Below, piece by piece: positions 1 to 9,276 of a stretch of 64,000 nucleotides of DNA. The first letter of the stretch is position 1; each line of letters opens with the position of its first letter. Source of the DNA: Deltaproteobacteria bacterium. Lineage in GTDB: Bacteria; Bdellovibrionota; JACOXK01. The translations under genes and the position numbers were made by a program. Location: contig JACPKQ010000027.1 of NCBI GenBank assembly GCA_016186995.1, forward strand, positions 61,022 to 125,021. Reading direction: 5' to 3'. Under the pieces are notes generated by a model. The model ran no database searches. It saw only the letters and a program-made list of their open reading frames with translations, and was not told the origin of the DNA.

Positions 1-2772
1 ATCATTTATATCAAAACAAGAAACCAAAGCTTCATTAGCAGCTTTTAAACCTAAGCCTCCAAGTTTTTGAATAGCACCCATTCGCACCTTATTGGAAGTA
101 TCGCCTAAAGCCTCTATCAGAGTTTTACAGGTATCTTCTGGATTTGCGAGGTGAGTCAAAACCTCAATAGCTCTCAAGCGAACCTCTGGAGAAGGATCCC
201 TCAAAACACTTCGAGCCACTGATTTCCAGGCTGCGCTATCCCCAATCAACTCTAACGCACTCAAAGCTCGACTGCGCTCTTCAAGGGATAAAGATCCTCG
301 AAGAGTCCTTTCATACTGGACTGCAAAATCCTGGTCTGTGATACCTCTTTCTTTACGCAGATACAGGCGATAATCGACATCGAGAAAACTAAAAAATTGG
401 CGCATACACTCACTGTCTTCTTTTTCTAAAATAATAAGAACTTCTTTTTTTATTTTTTCATCCTTGAAATGGTTCATGACATCCGAAAAGAATTTTTTGT
501 TGCCGATCATGGAAATTCCTATGACGGCTGAGGCAACCAGGGAGAGATCTCTGTGTTTCAAAAGAAGAGAAAGTCCTGCTAAAGCTTCTTCTGAATGAAG
601 ATATCCTAGGGCTATACACGCTTTTTTCCTCACATGAATATCGGGATCACTCAGAGTCTTTAAAATAGGTTTCACGGCTGAAGTGTTTTTTAATTGCCCT
701 AAAGCAATCACACTTTCAGCCCTGACCCATTCACTGGCATCTTCGAGATGTTTCAAGAGAGCTTCAAGGGAACTTGAATCCTTGATCTGCGAGAGTGCAG
801 TGGCTGCTGCAACTCTCACCTTTTCTTCTGCATCTTCTATAAATATGTGCAGAAGTTTCACAACGGCAGGATGAACTGGATGTTTTATTTTTCCAAGTGT
901 CAAACAAGCCCCAACGCGTGAGAGCATATCTCTTAACTCCATCAAATGATCTACAAGATCTTGTGGTTCTATCTTGATAGTGGCCAAAGACTCTGAAACA
1001 ATTTCACGAAGCTTATCATCAGCATCTTTAAATAATTGAATTAAAGGTTTAATCACAGTTTGATCTGCCATTTTTCGCAAACTTAAAACTGCTTCAATTT
1101 GAACCTCTTGCTCTTCATCTTTGAGCATATCAACTAAAAATATCATAGCCTTCGGGTCTTTTAATTTGCCGAGGGCTTGCGCAACAATTCTTCTTACTTC
1201 GCTATCAGAATCAACTCTAGCCTCCATAATTTCAGGGATTATTTTTCCATCTGCAAACCTTATCAAAACCTTAAAAGCACTCCGGCGAATATAAAAATTA
1301 GGATCTTTAAGAGCAGGACGAAGCTTATCAAGAACACCTTTCAACTGCGCTACATCAATACGAGAGAAAAGCTCTACAGCTTTTTCACGCACAGTTTCTT
1401 CATCATCGGAAAGCGCTGTGATCAGCTCATCTACAATGTGTACCCCTTTTATTTTTGCAAGTGCACTTAATGCCTCTGCCCGAACACCCCATTCATTATC
1501 TTTCACTGCTCTTATGAGACTGTCTTGAGCTTGAGGGTTTCCAACTTGACCCAAGATTTCACATAACAAAGCACGCACCTGAAAATTGTCATGAGAGTGA
1601 CAATAATTTTTCATTGCCTGGAGAGCGCCACTTTTGCCAATATTTATTAAAAAGTCTTTACTTATTCGGCGAGTTTCTTGATCTTGAGAAGCGAGAGCCC
1701 TGATATTTTCTTGAACAACACCTAATCTCTCTAAAGCAGTTGCTGCCCGATACCTAATCTCCTTATGAGTATCATCCAATGCTTTTTCCAGAAGAGCCTG
1801 AGCTTTCGGACCAATCATTTCAAGTGCTTCAACAGCATGAATTCTTGTCCAGTGACTGGGGTCATTAAGCACCTGAACAAGAGGAGCAAGTGCCTTTTCA
1901 TCGGCAATCTTTCCCAAAGCAGCAGCTGCTGCAAGACGCACATTAGGTATCGAATCATAAAGCATAAGATTGATCAGAGGGTTCACGGCCTCCCTATCTT
2001 CTATTTTTCCCAACGCAACAACGCAGGCTTCACGAACTAATTCGCTCATGTCAGAGAGCTCTTGAATCAAAGAAGGTATAGCTTCAAGCGACTGAATCTC
2101 ACCGAGTATGTGAGCAGCGTTAATACGCACATTTTCATTTTTTGGATCTTTCAACTTTGGAAGTACTGCTGGTATCACTTTTTTTCCAAAGCCAACTAAA
2201 GCATTCACAATAAGAGGTGTTGAAACAGCATCAACTTGAGAGAGAGAATCTACCAGAAAAGGAATAGCAGCTTCATCATGAATAAGACGAAGTGCATCAG
2301 AACAACACCTTTTAACATTGGCTTCTTCTTCTGGATCCTGAAGATGTTTAATGAGCACTTTAACAGCTTGACTATGACCAATCCACCCAAGTTTTTTCGC
2401 TGCATGGGCACGGTGGCTCCACTCAGAAGATTCTTCCAACTCCTTGATATCAAAACTTATAAGATCTAATTTTTCATAAAGATTTCTTAATTTAACCTTT
2501 TGCTCAGGAGAACTTTTTTCAAAAGCTTCATCCAAAACTGGCTCAATAATGCTTAAGTCATATTTTTTGAGGATATAAGAAACTAACTGATCGTATTCAG
2601 ATTCCGGACGAATACCAATATCTTCAAAAAACTCTTTACATTCTTGTACTTTTTTTTCTGTTTGTTGACGTAAAAACTTCTTCCACAGCTCACTCATGAG
2701 CACAAGGAGAATACTCACGGAGATAACCCCCGCAAGAATATAAATTAAAAGTAATATCGTACGTTCTGGCAT
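1..2772 (-). CDS. HEAT-repeat protein with N-terminal membrane anchor (3' end outside window)
   Basis: Reading the minus strand from the ATG at 2772 gives an open frame to the window edge, at least 924 codons without a stop. A GGAAAG ribosome site lies just upstream. Residues 4-27 are a hydrophobic helix (LLLIYILAGVISVSILLVL), then a charged segment of about 100 residues. The rest is a long run of HEAT / PBS-lyase-like repeats of about 31-38 residues, each with a core such as VRxxAAxALGKIxD. Such alpha-solenoids are scaffolds for protein binding, so no enzymatic role is claimed. A single N-terminal helix suggests an inner-membrane anchor with the solenoid on one side, but the topology is not determined. 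The stop codon and C-terminus lie outside the window. Confidence is high for the gene and fold, low for its role. Confidence 0.9.
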   Translation of the reverse strand, partial: MPERTILLLIYILAGVISVSILLVLMSELWKKFLRQQTEKKVQECKEFFEDIGIRPESEYDQLVSYILKKYDLSIIEPVLDEAFEKSSPEQKVKLRNLYEKLDLISFDIKELEESSEWSHRAHAAKKLGWIGHSQAVKVLIKHLQDPEEEANVKRCCSDALRLIHDEAAIPFLVDSLSQVDAVSTPLIVNALVGFGKKVIPAVLPKLKDPKNENVRINAAHILGEIQSLEAIPSLIQELSDMSELVREACVVALGKIEDREAVNPLINLMLYDSIPNVRLAAAAALGKIADEKALAPLVQVLNDPSHWTRIHAVEALEMIGPKAQALLEKALDDTHKEIRYRAATALERLGVVQENIRALASQDQETRRISKDFLINIGKSGALQAMKNYCHSHDNFQVRALLCEILGQVGNPQAQDSLIRAVKDNEWGVRAEALSALAKIKGVHIVDELITALSDDEETVREKAVELFSRIDVAQLKGVLDKLRPALKDPNFYIRRSAFKVLIRFADGKIIPEIMEARVDSDSEVRRIVAQALGKLKDPKAMIFLVDMLKDEEQEVQIEAVLSLRKMADQTVIKPLIQLFKDADDKLREIVSESLATIKIEPQDLVDHLMELRDMLSRVGACLTLGKIKHPVHPAVVKLLHIFIEDAEEKVRVAAATALSQIKDSSSLEALLKHLEDASEWVRAESVIALGQLKNTSAVKPILKTLSDPDIHVRKKACIALGYLHSEEALAGLSLLLKHRDLSLVASAVIGISMIGNKKFFSDVMNHFKDEKIKKEVLIILEKEDSECMRQFFSFLDVDYRLYLRKERGITDQDFAVQYERTLRGSLSLEERSRALSALELIGDSAAWKSVARSVLRDPSPEVRLRAIEVLTHLANPEDTCKTLIEALGDTSNKVRMGAIQKLGGLGLKAANEALVSCFDIND

Positions 2773-2870
2773 GGTTTCTTTCCAGATAACGTATCGGCAT
2801 TTTCCCTTGTTATCCTGAGGACTTGTTGAGGACCCCAAGGACAGTTCTTTGTGATTGGGATTCTACAATT

Positions 2871-2910
2871 GTGGCGGAGAGGGAGGGATTCGAACCCACG
2901 GAGCCGTCTA
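2871..2910 (-). pseudogene. tRNA-Ser 3'-end fragment
   Basis: The first 27 bases are identical to the 3' end (T arm, acceptor strand, CCA) of the complete tRNA-Ser(GCT) at 3106-3198. Upstream on the minus strand there is no anticodon arm or 5' acceptor half. The T stem carries one mismatch. It is therefore a tRNA remnant or a duplicated attachment-site-like scar, not a working tRNA. Confidence 0.7.
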
Positions 2911-2929
2911 CAATTAAAAATTTATATAG

Positions 2930-3090
2930 ATACTTGATCTTAGCGAAGTTGCGAGAGAACGGAGCAACTGAGCTTAGATCAATAGGCGTAAACTCTTTTC
3001 ATTCAATGAGAGCGAGCCTGAAAGGCGAAGATCGAATTAGAAAAGAGGGTATGAGATATTTGTGAGCGGGAAAAAAAGAACTGGGTGCAT
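2930..3090. repeat. imperfect palindromic intergenic sequence between the tRNA fragment and tRNA-Ser
   Basis: Two imperfect inverted repeats are visible. TGATCTTAGCGAAGTTGC near 2936 faces its near complement ending near 2982. CTCTTTTC near 2993 faces GAAAAGAG near 3040. The inner text gagcctgaaaggcga resembles part of the short repeats at 34674 and 36256. I see no coding sequence here. Confidence 0.45.
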
Positions 3091-3105
3091 TGTAAATGAG
3101 GAATG

Positions 3106-3198
3106 TGGCGGAGAGGGAGGGATTCGAACCCTCGATACACCTTTTGAGTGTATAACGGTTTAGCAAACCGCCGCCTTCGGCCTCTCGGCCACCTCTCC
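3106..3198 (-). tRNA. tRNA-Ser (anticodon GCT)
   Basis: This is a class II tRNA on the minus strand. The 5' acceptor strand GGAGAGG pairs with CCTCTCC, followed by discriminator G and an encoded CCA (3106-3108). The anticodon loop TTGCTAA sits on stem GCGGT/ACCGT, so it reads AGC/AGU serine codons. A long variable arm (TACAC.../GTGTA) and a T arm GAGGG-TTCGAAT-CCCTC are present. Confidence 0.96.
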
Positions 3199-3201
3199 AA
3201 G

Positions 3202-3232
3202 AAAAAAAGATTCCCCGGTTAAACCGAGGAAT
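3202..3232 (-). terminator. rho-independent terminator downstream of the 3279-4718 gene
   Basis: On the minus strand the self-complementary run ATTCCTCGGTTTAACCGGGGAAT (one G-T pair, 3210-3232) is followed by seven T residues at 3202-3208. It lies between the stop of the lipoprotein gene and the tRNA-Ser 5' end, so it should separate the two transcripts. Its stem resembles the short gtcattcc repeats, so a repeat may have been recruited as terminator. Confidence 0.65.
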
Positions 3233-3278
3233 GACGTTGAATATTCAAGCATTAAACTTAAAAAGGCTCAAGACAAAT

Positions 3279-4718
3279 TTAAAAGAGAATCTCTAAAAGC
3301 TCTTTTACACCGTCCCAATGGTAAGGTTCGCCACCTTCTTTCACAACTTCATTAAGAATATGGTTTGGGTCTTTAAAGTATCCATTAAGCCCTAGAAAAT
3401 GTCCAAGCTCACGAGTTAAAATACGAGTCATATCGTATCTTTCATCTGAATCTAAACACACATTTTCAGTACCTAATGAACCTTCTTTCAAAAAACTTTC
3501 AACATCTTGACGAACACAAAAACCCTTTTCTTGATTCAGAATGAAAACATCTTTTTCTTCAAGCATAAGGTATTCATAAGTAAAAGACCCATGGCCTTGC
3601 TTAGAAATAGCGATTGGATCCGATATTTTTCTCATATCATCTTTTTCCGGAAAGTTAGAAACTAAAAGCAAAGCATTAACTCCATCAGGATAAAGAACAT
3701 GAGTGTTTCCAAGAGAAGCATTTAAAGACTCAACAAAGAACTGAATCCTACTTGGATCTTTTTTTGCTTCATCGTCTAACATTTTTTGAGTTGCTGCATC
3801 TTCGTCAAAACTTCTTAAACGAACATGTGCCGGAAGAACTTTTTGCCATTCAGAAAGTGCATATTTTAAAGAAGCTCTGAAAAGTTCATTGCCTAAGATT
3901 TGTGAGTCCACTGCTAAATGAAAGCTTCTGTTCTGAGTTGGAAATTCTTCTGTATTTTCATTTGCCTTTGATGGATTTGTGATATCTCGTATTAAATCAT
4001 TAAGCGCGCCACTACCTTGAGATCTAAAAGATTTAATATTTAAAACGTCAGAAACTTTTGTTTTTAAACTGTCTGAAAGAAGATTGATTTCTTCATATGC
4101 ATAACCATGAGTTGTTTCCTTCTTATAGAGATGCCAACCTTGAGCCACATTTTTACTAAACATAGATTGAACAACCTTCTCGTGTTTTCCAATTCTTTCT
4201 AAAGCTTCAAAAAGCTTTTGATAAAGTTGAGTAAAAACTAAATGGGTTGTTTCAAGTTGCTTGCGTGCTTCCAATTGTTCTTTTGTAAGTTGAGACAAGT
4301 CCCCCAGCCCCTCTCTTTCAAATAAGTTAGAAATAAGACTTCTAAAATGATCAAGATGCTCTTGTTTCTGGCTCCAAAATTGCTGTTCTTTCTCAAGGCT
4401 TAATGCATCACTACTTTTTATAAGCTGATTAACATAATTACGGTAGGAATCCACATCAAATAATGAATTCAAAGCAGCTTCTAATTGAGCTATCGAAACA
4501 TCACTTATATAAAATTCTTTATTGGGAATATTCTTTTCAATCTCTAAAACTCGATCGACTGTCGTTTTTAAAGCAGCAATCTTATTGTATTCTTCACTTA
4601 ACACTACGTGAATGGCCTCTGTCTTTTTTTCGAGTGAAAATGATTGTTTTAATTTATCAATAGCACCACACGAAATAAAACCAAAACTTAACAAACCTAA
4701 TATTAGAATTCTTCTCAT
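3279..4718 (-). CDS. lipoprotein with a decayed matrixin-like metalloprotease motif
   Basis: 479 residues. The N-terminus MRRILILGLLSFGFISCGA is a signal peptide with lipobox ISC|G, so a cell-envelope lipoprotein is expected. The first half is highly charged and helical, with probable coiled coil around residues 90-190. The C-terminal region carries ILTRELGHFLGLNGYFKDPN, which aligns by eye with the metzincin/matrixin signature HELGHxLGLxHxxDPxxxM. The first zinc His is Arg and the third is Gly or Tyr, so zinc binding as in active members is unlikely. A strong AAAGGAG site precedes the start. It stands alone, with a hairpin terminator behind it. Lipoprotein status is confident. A non-catalytic former protease is inference. 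Confidence 0.85.
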   Translation of the reverse strand: MRRILILGLLSFGFISCGAIDKLKQSFSLEKKTEAIHVVLSEEYNKIAALKTTVDRVLEIEKNIPNKEFYISDVSIAQLEAALNSLFDVDSYRNYVNQLIKSSDALSLEKEQQFWSQKQEHLDHFRSLISNLFEREGLGDLSQLTKEQLEARKQLETTHLVFTQLYQKLFEALERIGKHEKVVQSMFSKNVAQGWHLYKKETTHGYAYEEINLLSDSLKTKVSDVLNIKSFRSQGSGALNDLIRDITNPSKANENTEEFPTQNRSFHLAVDSQILGNELFRASLKYALSEWQKVLPAHVRLRSFDEDAATQKMLDDEAKKDPSRIQFFVESLNASLGNTHVLYPDGVNALLLVSNFPEKDDMRKISDPIAISKQGHGSFTYEYLMLEEKDVFILNQEKGFCVRQDVESFLKEGSLGTENVCLDSDERYDMTRILTRELGHFLGLNGYFKDPNHILNEVVKEGGEPYHWDGVKELLEILF

Positions 4719-4883
4719 TTTTTAAACTCCTTTTACAAAGTGGCGTCGCTTTTTAGATCCCCGTCGTTGCCTTCGATAAACTATTTCTATACCCAACAGA
4801 GCTTAAGTTAGCAACCATCGTGCCAAAATAAAAAGAATGTTAACTATTGAGAAATATTAAGAAATGAGTTTTGGACTCATTAT

Positions 4884-4902
4884 AAAAAGCTCATTTTGAG
4901 CC
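4884..4902 (-). terminator. rho-independent terminator of the GH94 gene
   Basis: On the minus strand, GGCTCAAAATGAGC (stem GCTCA/TGAGC) is followed by TTTTTA. It lies about 25 bases past the stop of the gene at 4926. A second weak hairpin (AATGAG/CTCATT) sits next to it at 4864-4881. Confidence 0.7.
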
Positions 4903-4925
4903 CTTAAAAAGACATTTTTTGACGC

Positions 4926-7295
4926 TTATTTTTGAAGAACAACTTCAACGCGGAAGACTTTCTTTTGCTTGGGGGTTGGAACGATATTCCCTTTTAACTT
5001 CTTACCATTTAAAGTTATGTGGGGCTTGCCTTTTTCTAAACCATGAGGATTTTTAACATGAATATGGTACACAGAACCTCTAAAAATTCTTTTTACTTTA
5101 AACTCTTTCCAGTTTTTGGGAATAACAGGATCCATCATAAGCCCTTCATAAGTAGGCTTTATACCTAAAATCCATTGATGGGCTGCCATAAACATCCAAG
5201 CAGCTGTTCCTGTATTCCAGGTAAAAGCCCCTTCTCCCATTTCACGATTATCGTGTCCTAAAACATATTCTGGATAAACATAAGGCTCTGTTTTATAAAT
5301 ATCTAAAGTTTTTTCCGGGTTAAAAGGTGTTATCTTTTTAAAAAGCTCATAAGCCTTGTTTCCTAAACCAGCCTTAGCATAAGCAACAATCATAAAAGCA
5401 CAGGCATGAGAAAAAATAGCTGCGTTTTCTTTTGTACCGGGGGCAAAAGCTGTGATTCGCCCAATTGTAGGATCATATTTTTTATAAGAAGGTGAAAAAA
5501 GATAAGGACCAAACTCTGTTTCTAAATTTTTTTCAACCGCAGTGAGAAGTTTTTTCTGCCTCCATTCATCACAGACGTCCGCTAAAATAGCCCAGCTTTG
5601 CGGGTTTAAATAAATTTTTCCTTCTTTATTTTTATGCGATCCAATTATTTTCCCCTCATCTGTAAAAAGAGAAATATACCAATCTCCATCCCAAGCTTTA
5701 TCGTTTAAAATTTTTGCACTCTTCTCTGCTTCCCTTTTAAACCGTTTAGCCCATTTATTTCTTTTAAGATAAAATGAAAGTTCTTCCATCTGCCTTAAGG
5801 CACGAACATAAGCCATACCTAACCAAATAGATTCCCCTTTTCCTTTAATACCACAACGATCAAAAGCATCATTCCAATCCGCTTTCCAAAACAAAGGTAG
5901 TCCATGGGGACCTACAGCCCCCTTAAAATGCTCCATCGCTTGTACACAGTGTTCCCATACTGTTGCTTCTTTACCTCTCAAATAAGAAATTTTTTCTTTG
6001 AGAAAATCAAAATCGCCTGTTTCTTTAAGATAAGCGGTCACCAGGTAAGGAATCCACACGGCAACATCCCCCTTTCCTAAAATACCTGTGCTTGAACCCA
6101 TCTCCCAAGGGCCTTCAATTTCAGAAAATCCTGCTACAGCATGCCCCGTTTCATATTGATTTTGTAAAAGCATTTTTATTTTTTCTTTAGCCTGAGCTGA
6201 ATCTAAAGCACAGAAGGCTTCTGTATCTTGTGCTGTGTCTCTAAACCCACGTCCACCTTCACCAGGATTATAAGGTGCAGCCGAACGCCACTGGGTAACT
6301 TGAATAAGCTGATACTTCCCCCAATAATTATTCATAAGATCAAATTCAGAATCGGGTGTTTCAACATGACACACACCCAAACGTTTTTGCCATATTTGCT
6401 TCACTTCTTTTAATTCTTTTTGTGTCGTTTGAAGATTGTGATATTTTTTAACTAATTTTTGTATTTCTTTTTTATCTTCAGCAAAGCCAAGGCAAAAAGT
6501 CATTTCTTTTTCTTCACCTGGTTTCAGTTCAATATCTAGTTTAAGAACACCCACCAGTTCTTTACCCCTAGTAGGTGTGTTAGATACTTTGTTATTTTTA
6601 ACTGCTTCTGGGGCACAAAGATAACCATAGTTTCCTAAAAACTTTTCACTATCCACTTCAAACCCATCTACTTTTTCTGATGAGGTTAAAAACCCATAAG
6701 TCTCATAAGGCCTTGCTGAGGTTGGGTGTTTAAAAGCAACGAGTGTATTGTTTTCTTGCTCAAAATATCCTTCATTATAAAGAACAAGAATATTTTTAAA
6801 ATTCTGTTCCATATAAAAATCACCCAATAAAAAAGAAACATAAGGAAAAATGCTTAAACTTTTTTTGGTATGAGAATTATTTTTAATTTTAAAACACCAC
6901 ACCTCACAAGGATCATCGTTTGGAACAAAATAAGTTGTTTCTGTTTCAATATTATTGTTTGAGGCTTTAAGAACAGCATAACCAAAACCATAAGTCATTC
7001 GCCAAGAATCTAAATCTTTACAAAGTGGTTGCCATTGAGGCGTCCAAAAATCTTTTGTTTCATTCTCTCGAATATAAATATAACGTCCTGGACGATCACT
7101 TCTTTGATCAATGTAGTTTAAAATTCGGTGAAGTTTACAGTCTTTATAATAACTATAGCCTCCTCCTGTGTGGGATAAAATAGCGTGGTAAACATGGTTA
7201 CTTAAATAATGGTACCAAGGACGCGGGGTATTGGGTTGAGTGATAACGTACTCTTTCCCATCTTTGTCAAAATATCCAATACTAGCTAACCCCAT
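4926..7295 (-). CDS. glycoside hydrolase family 94 phosphorylase (cellobiose/chitobiose phosphorylase-like)
   Basis: 789 residues, about the usual length of GH94 disaccharide phosphorylases. These enzymes use phosphate to split beta-linked disaccharides into a sugar 1-phosphate and a free sugar. The family signature GGRGFRDTAQD lies near residue 347. The catalytic Asp region FWKADWNDAFDRCG lies near residue 470. The C-terminal MFMAAHQWILGIKPTYEGL is also typical. No signal peptide is seen, so it is cytoplasmic. The split transketolase genes follow upstream on the same strand (46-base gap), which hints at a sugar-phosphate operon. Substrate (cellobiose, chitobiose or other) cannot be decided by eye. 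A chitobiose-type activity would fit the amino-sugar recycling genes elsewhere in the window, but that is inference. Confidence 0.88.
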   Translation of the reverse strand: MGLASIGYFDKDGKEYVITQPNTPRPWYHYLSNHVYHAILSHTGGGYSYYKDCKLHRILNYIDQRSDRPGRYIYIRENETKDFWTPQWQPLCKDLDSWRMTYGFGYAVLKASNNNIETETTYFVPNDDPCEVWCFKIKNNSHTKKSLSIFPYVSFLLGDFYMEQNFKNILVLYNEGYFEQENNTLVAFKHPTSARPYETYGFLTSSEKVDGFEVDSEKFLGNYGYLCAPEAVKNNKVSNTPTRGKELVGVLKLDIELKPGEEKEMTFCLGFAEDKKEIQKLVKKYHNLQTTQKELKEVKQIWQKRLGVCHVETPDSEFDLMNNYWGKYQLIQVTQWRSAAPYNPGEGGRGFRDTAQDTEAFCALDSAQAKEKIKMLLQNQYETGHAVAGFSEIEGPWEMGSSTGILGKGDVAVWIPYLVTAYLKETGDFDFLKEKISYLRGKEATVWEHCVQAMEHFKGAVGPHGLPLFWKADWNDAFDRCGIKGKGESIWLGMAYVRALRQMEELSFYLKRNKWAKRFKREAEKSAKILNDKAWDGDWYISLFTDEGKIIGSHKNKEGKIYLNPQSWAILADVCDEWRQKKLLTAVEKNLETEFGPYLFSPSYKKYDPTIGRITAFAPGTKENAAIFSHACAFMIVAYAKAGLGNKAYELFKKITPFNPEKTLDIYKTEPYVYPEYVLGHDNREMGEGAFTWNTGTAAWMFMAAHQWILGIKPTYEGLMMDPVIPKNWKEFKVKRIFRGSVYHIHVKNPHGLEKGKPHITLNGKKLKGNIVPTPKQKKVFRVEVVLQK

Positions 7296-7341
7296 CAGCC
7301 TTCTTATCGGCTATTTGGAATAGAATTTTAAAGAGGATATA

Positions 7342-8268
7342 TTACTTTTGAAGAAACTTTTTAATTTTTGAAAAGATACCTTCAGCATCAAGACCATATT
7401 TTTTATAAACATCTTCGGGCGTCCCGCTTTCAGCATACACATCATTCACGCCAATTCTTAAAAGTTTTCGTGGGGTTTGTTCTGAAAGTGCTTCAGCTAC
7501 AGCACCTCCTAGCCCACCATAAATATTATGGTCTTCAACAGTCACAAATTTTTCAATCTTTTTAGATAAATTAAAAATAAGCTCTTTATCTAAAGGTTTA
7601 ATGGTGTGAATATTAACAACAGTTGCTTTAACACCAAGCTTTTCAAGCTCTTCTGCCGCTTGAAGTGTATTATAAACAACTCCACCCGTTGCTAAAAGGG
7701 CAACATCTTTTCCTTCTTTTAAAACATCACCTTTACCAAACTGAAATTTGTATCTGAGAGTGTGAACATCTTCTAACGCTTGACGAGTAAGCCTTATGTA
7801 AACTGGGCCTTTGTGTTGGAGCATGTATTCAATACATTGTTTTGTCTCAATTTCATCAGCAGGTTGAACAATACTCATCTCAGGTAGAGATCGCATGCAG
7901 GCAATATCTTCAAGTGACATTTGGGTATAACCATCTTCACCAATACCAATACCACAGTGGGTTCCCACCATTTTTACATTAGCTCGGTTGTAAGCTAGAG
8001 ATATGCGAATGGTTTCAAATCGGCCTATGAGAAAACAAGCAAAACTACAAACGAAAGGTTTTTTTCCAGCTAAAGCAAGCCCAGCTCCGATACCAATCAT
8101 GTTAGCTTCAGCAATACCTACTTCAAACCAACGATGTGGAAATTTTTTTGAAAACTTTTGTGTTTGAGTTGATTTTGAAAGATCAGCATCTAAAACAATA
8201 AGATCTTTGTCTTTTTCACCCAATTCTAAAATAGCTTCTCCAAAAGCAGCTCGCGTTGCCTTAGCCAT
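7342..8268 (-). CDS. transketolase, C-terminal subunit
   Basis: 308 residues matching the pyrimidine-binding plus C-terminal domains of transketolase. GKxDLIVLDADLSKSTQTQKF opens the domain, WFEVGIAEANMIGIGAGLALAGKKPF carries the conserved Glu that activates thiamine diphosphate, and EDHNIYGGLGGAVAE is the C-terminal domain. Transketolase moves two-carbon units between ketoses and aldoses in the non-oxidative pentose phosphate pathway. The gene overlaps the N-terminal subunit gene by eight bases, so the pair is translationally coupled and would form the complete enzyme. Such split transketolases are known in Archaea and many bacteria. A dihydroxyacetone- or apulose-type specialised transketolase cannot be excluded. 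Confidence 0.93.
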   Translation of the reverse strand: MAKATRAAFGEAILELGEKDKDLIVLDADLSKSTQTQKFSKKFPHRWFEVGIAEANMIGIGAGLALAGKKPFVCSFACFLIGRFETIRISLAYNRANVKMVGTHCGIGIGEDGYTQMSLEDIACMRSLPEMSIVQPADEIETKQCIEYMLQHKGPVYIRLTRQALEDVHTLRYKFQFGKGDVLKEGKDVALLATGGVVYNTLQAAEELEKLGVKATVVNIHTIKPLDKELIFNLSKKIEKFVTVEDHNIYGGLGGAVAEALSEQTPRKLLRIGVNDVYAESGTPEDVYKKYGLDAEGIFSKIKKFLQK

Positions 8269-9088
8269 TTAAAATCTCCTTAATTGCCTTTTCCCCTTCT
8301 TCTTGTGAAGGTGCTTTACCATGCCAATCAATCACGCCCTCCATAAAAGAAACACCTTTTCCTTTAACAGTGTGTGCAATAATAAAAGTGGGTTTGTCTT
8401 TGATGGAATCAGCTTCATATAAAGCATTCAAAATTTCTTCTAAATTGTGCCCGTTGATTTCAATAACATGCCAATTAAAAGATTTTAATTTTTCAGCAAT
8501 AGGTTCAATATCCATAACTTCTTTTACAGGCCCATCAATTTGTCCTTGATTATAATCAAGAATGCACACCAAATTATCTAACTTAAATTTAGGAGCACTC
8601 ATGAAAGCCTCCCACATTTGCCCTTCTTGAATTTCACCATCACCGATCATGCAATAAGTTTTATAGTTTTTTTCATCAATTTTAGCTGCCAATGCCATAC
8701 CTTGAGCAATGGATAAGCCCACCCCTAAAGAGCCAGCTGAAGTTTCCATTAAAGGAAGTCTGAAATGATCTGGATGGCCTTGCATACGGCTGTTAATTTT
8801 CCGAAGGGTCATCACCTCTTTTTCTTCTAAATACCCGGCCTTCACAAGCGTTGCGTAAAGTGCAGGAACACCATGGCCTTTTGATAAAACAAAACGATCT
8901 CTTAAAGGGTCTGTAGGGTCGTAATTCATTTTATGAAAATAAAGACAGGTAAGAATATCAGTTGCTGAAAGGGAACCACCGGGATGGCCAGAGCCAGCCT
9001 CTACAAGCATTTTGATAATGAGAACACGAATATCGCGTGCTCTATTTTTCAAAGACTCTAACTTTTTTACATTCATTCTCGCGCTCAT
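8261..9088 (-). CDS. transketolase, N-terminal (thiamine-diphosphate-binding) subunit
   Basis: The frame stays open to a TTG at 9130, but family members begin near MNVKKLESLKNRARDIR. I therefore place the start at ATG 9088 (MSAR) or ATG 9076 (MNVKK). Neither has a clear ribosome site. Landmarks are EAGSGHPGGSLSATDILTCLYF, KGHGVPALYATL and the thiamine-diphosphate motif GDGEIQEGQMWEA...DYNQGQIDG. It partners the C-terminal subunit encoded directly downstream. A transketolase split into two genes is the same enzyme in two chains, working in the pentose phosphate pathway. Confidence 0.92.
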   Translation of the reverse strand: MSARMNVKKLESLKNRARDIRVLIIKMLVEAGSGHPGGSLSATDILTCLYFHKMNYDPTDPLRDRFVLSKGHGVPALYATLVKAGYLEEKEVMTLRKINSRMQGHPDHFRLPLMETSAGSLGVGLSIAQGMALAAKIDEKNYKTYCMIGDGEIQEGQMWEAFMSAPKFKLDNLVCILDYNQGQIDGPVKEVMDIEPIAEKLKSFNWHVIEINGHNLEEILNALYEADSIKDKPTFIIAHTVKGKGVSFMEGVIDWHGKAPSQEEGEKAIKEILNG

Positions 9089-9170
9089 TTTAATGAGGAG
9101 GAAGATACTGGAAATCCTCAAAGAAAACAAGCTTGCTATTTCACGTCTGACGTTGCATAAAAAGTTTAAG

Positions 9171-9253
9171 GCCCAGGTGGCGGAACGGCAGACGCGCTCG
9201 TTTCAGGGGCGAGTGGGAGTGATCCCGTAAGAGTTCAAATCTCTTCCTGGGCA
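9171..9253 (+). tRNA. tRNA-Leu (anticodon CAG)
   Basis: Class II tRNA. The acceptor GCCCAGG pairs with CCTGGGC, with discriminator A at 9253. The anticodon loop TTCAGGG sits on stem CTCGT/GCGAG and reads CUG. A variable arm (TGGGAGTGATCCCGT) and T arm are present. CCA is not encoded. It lies just upstream of the RNase R gene. Confidence 0.95.
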
Positions 9254-9276
9254 AATATTCATGATAGGATAAAAAA

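Noticed and set aside
2823..3065. 80-codon open frame on the plus strand
   Set aside because: It runs antisense over the tRNA-Ser fragment and imperfect palindromes, with no ribosome site or recognisable protein.
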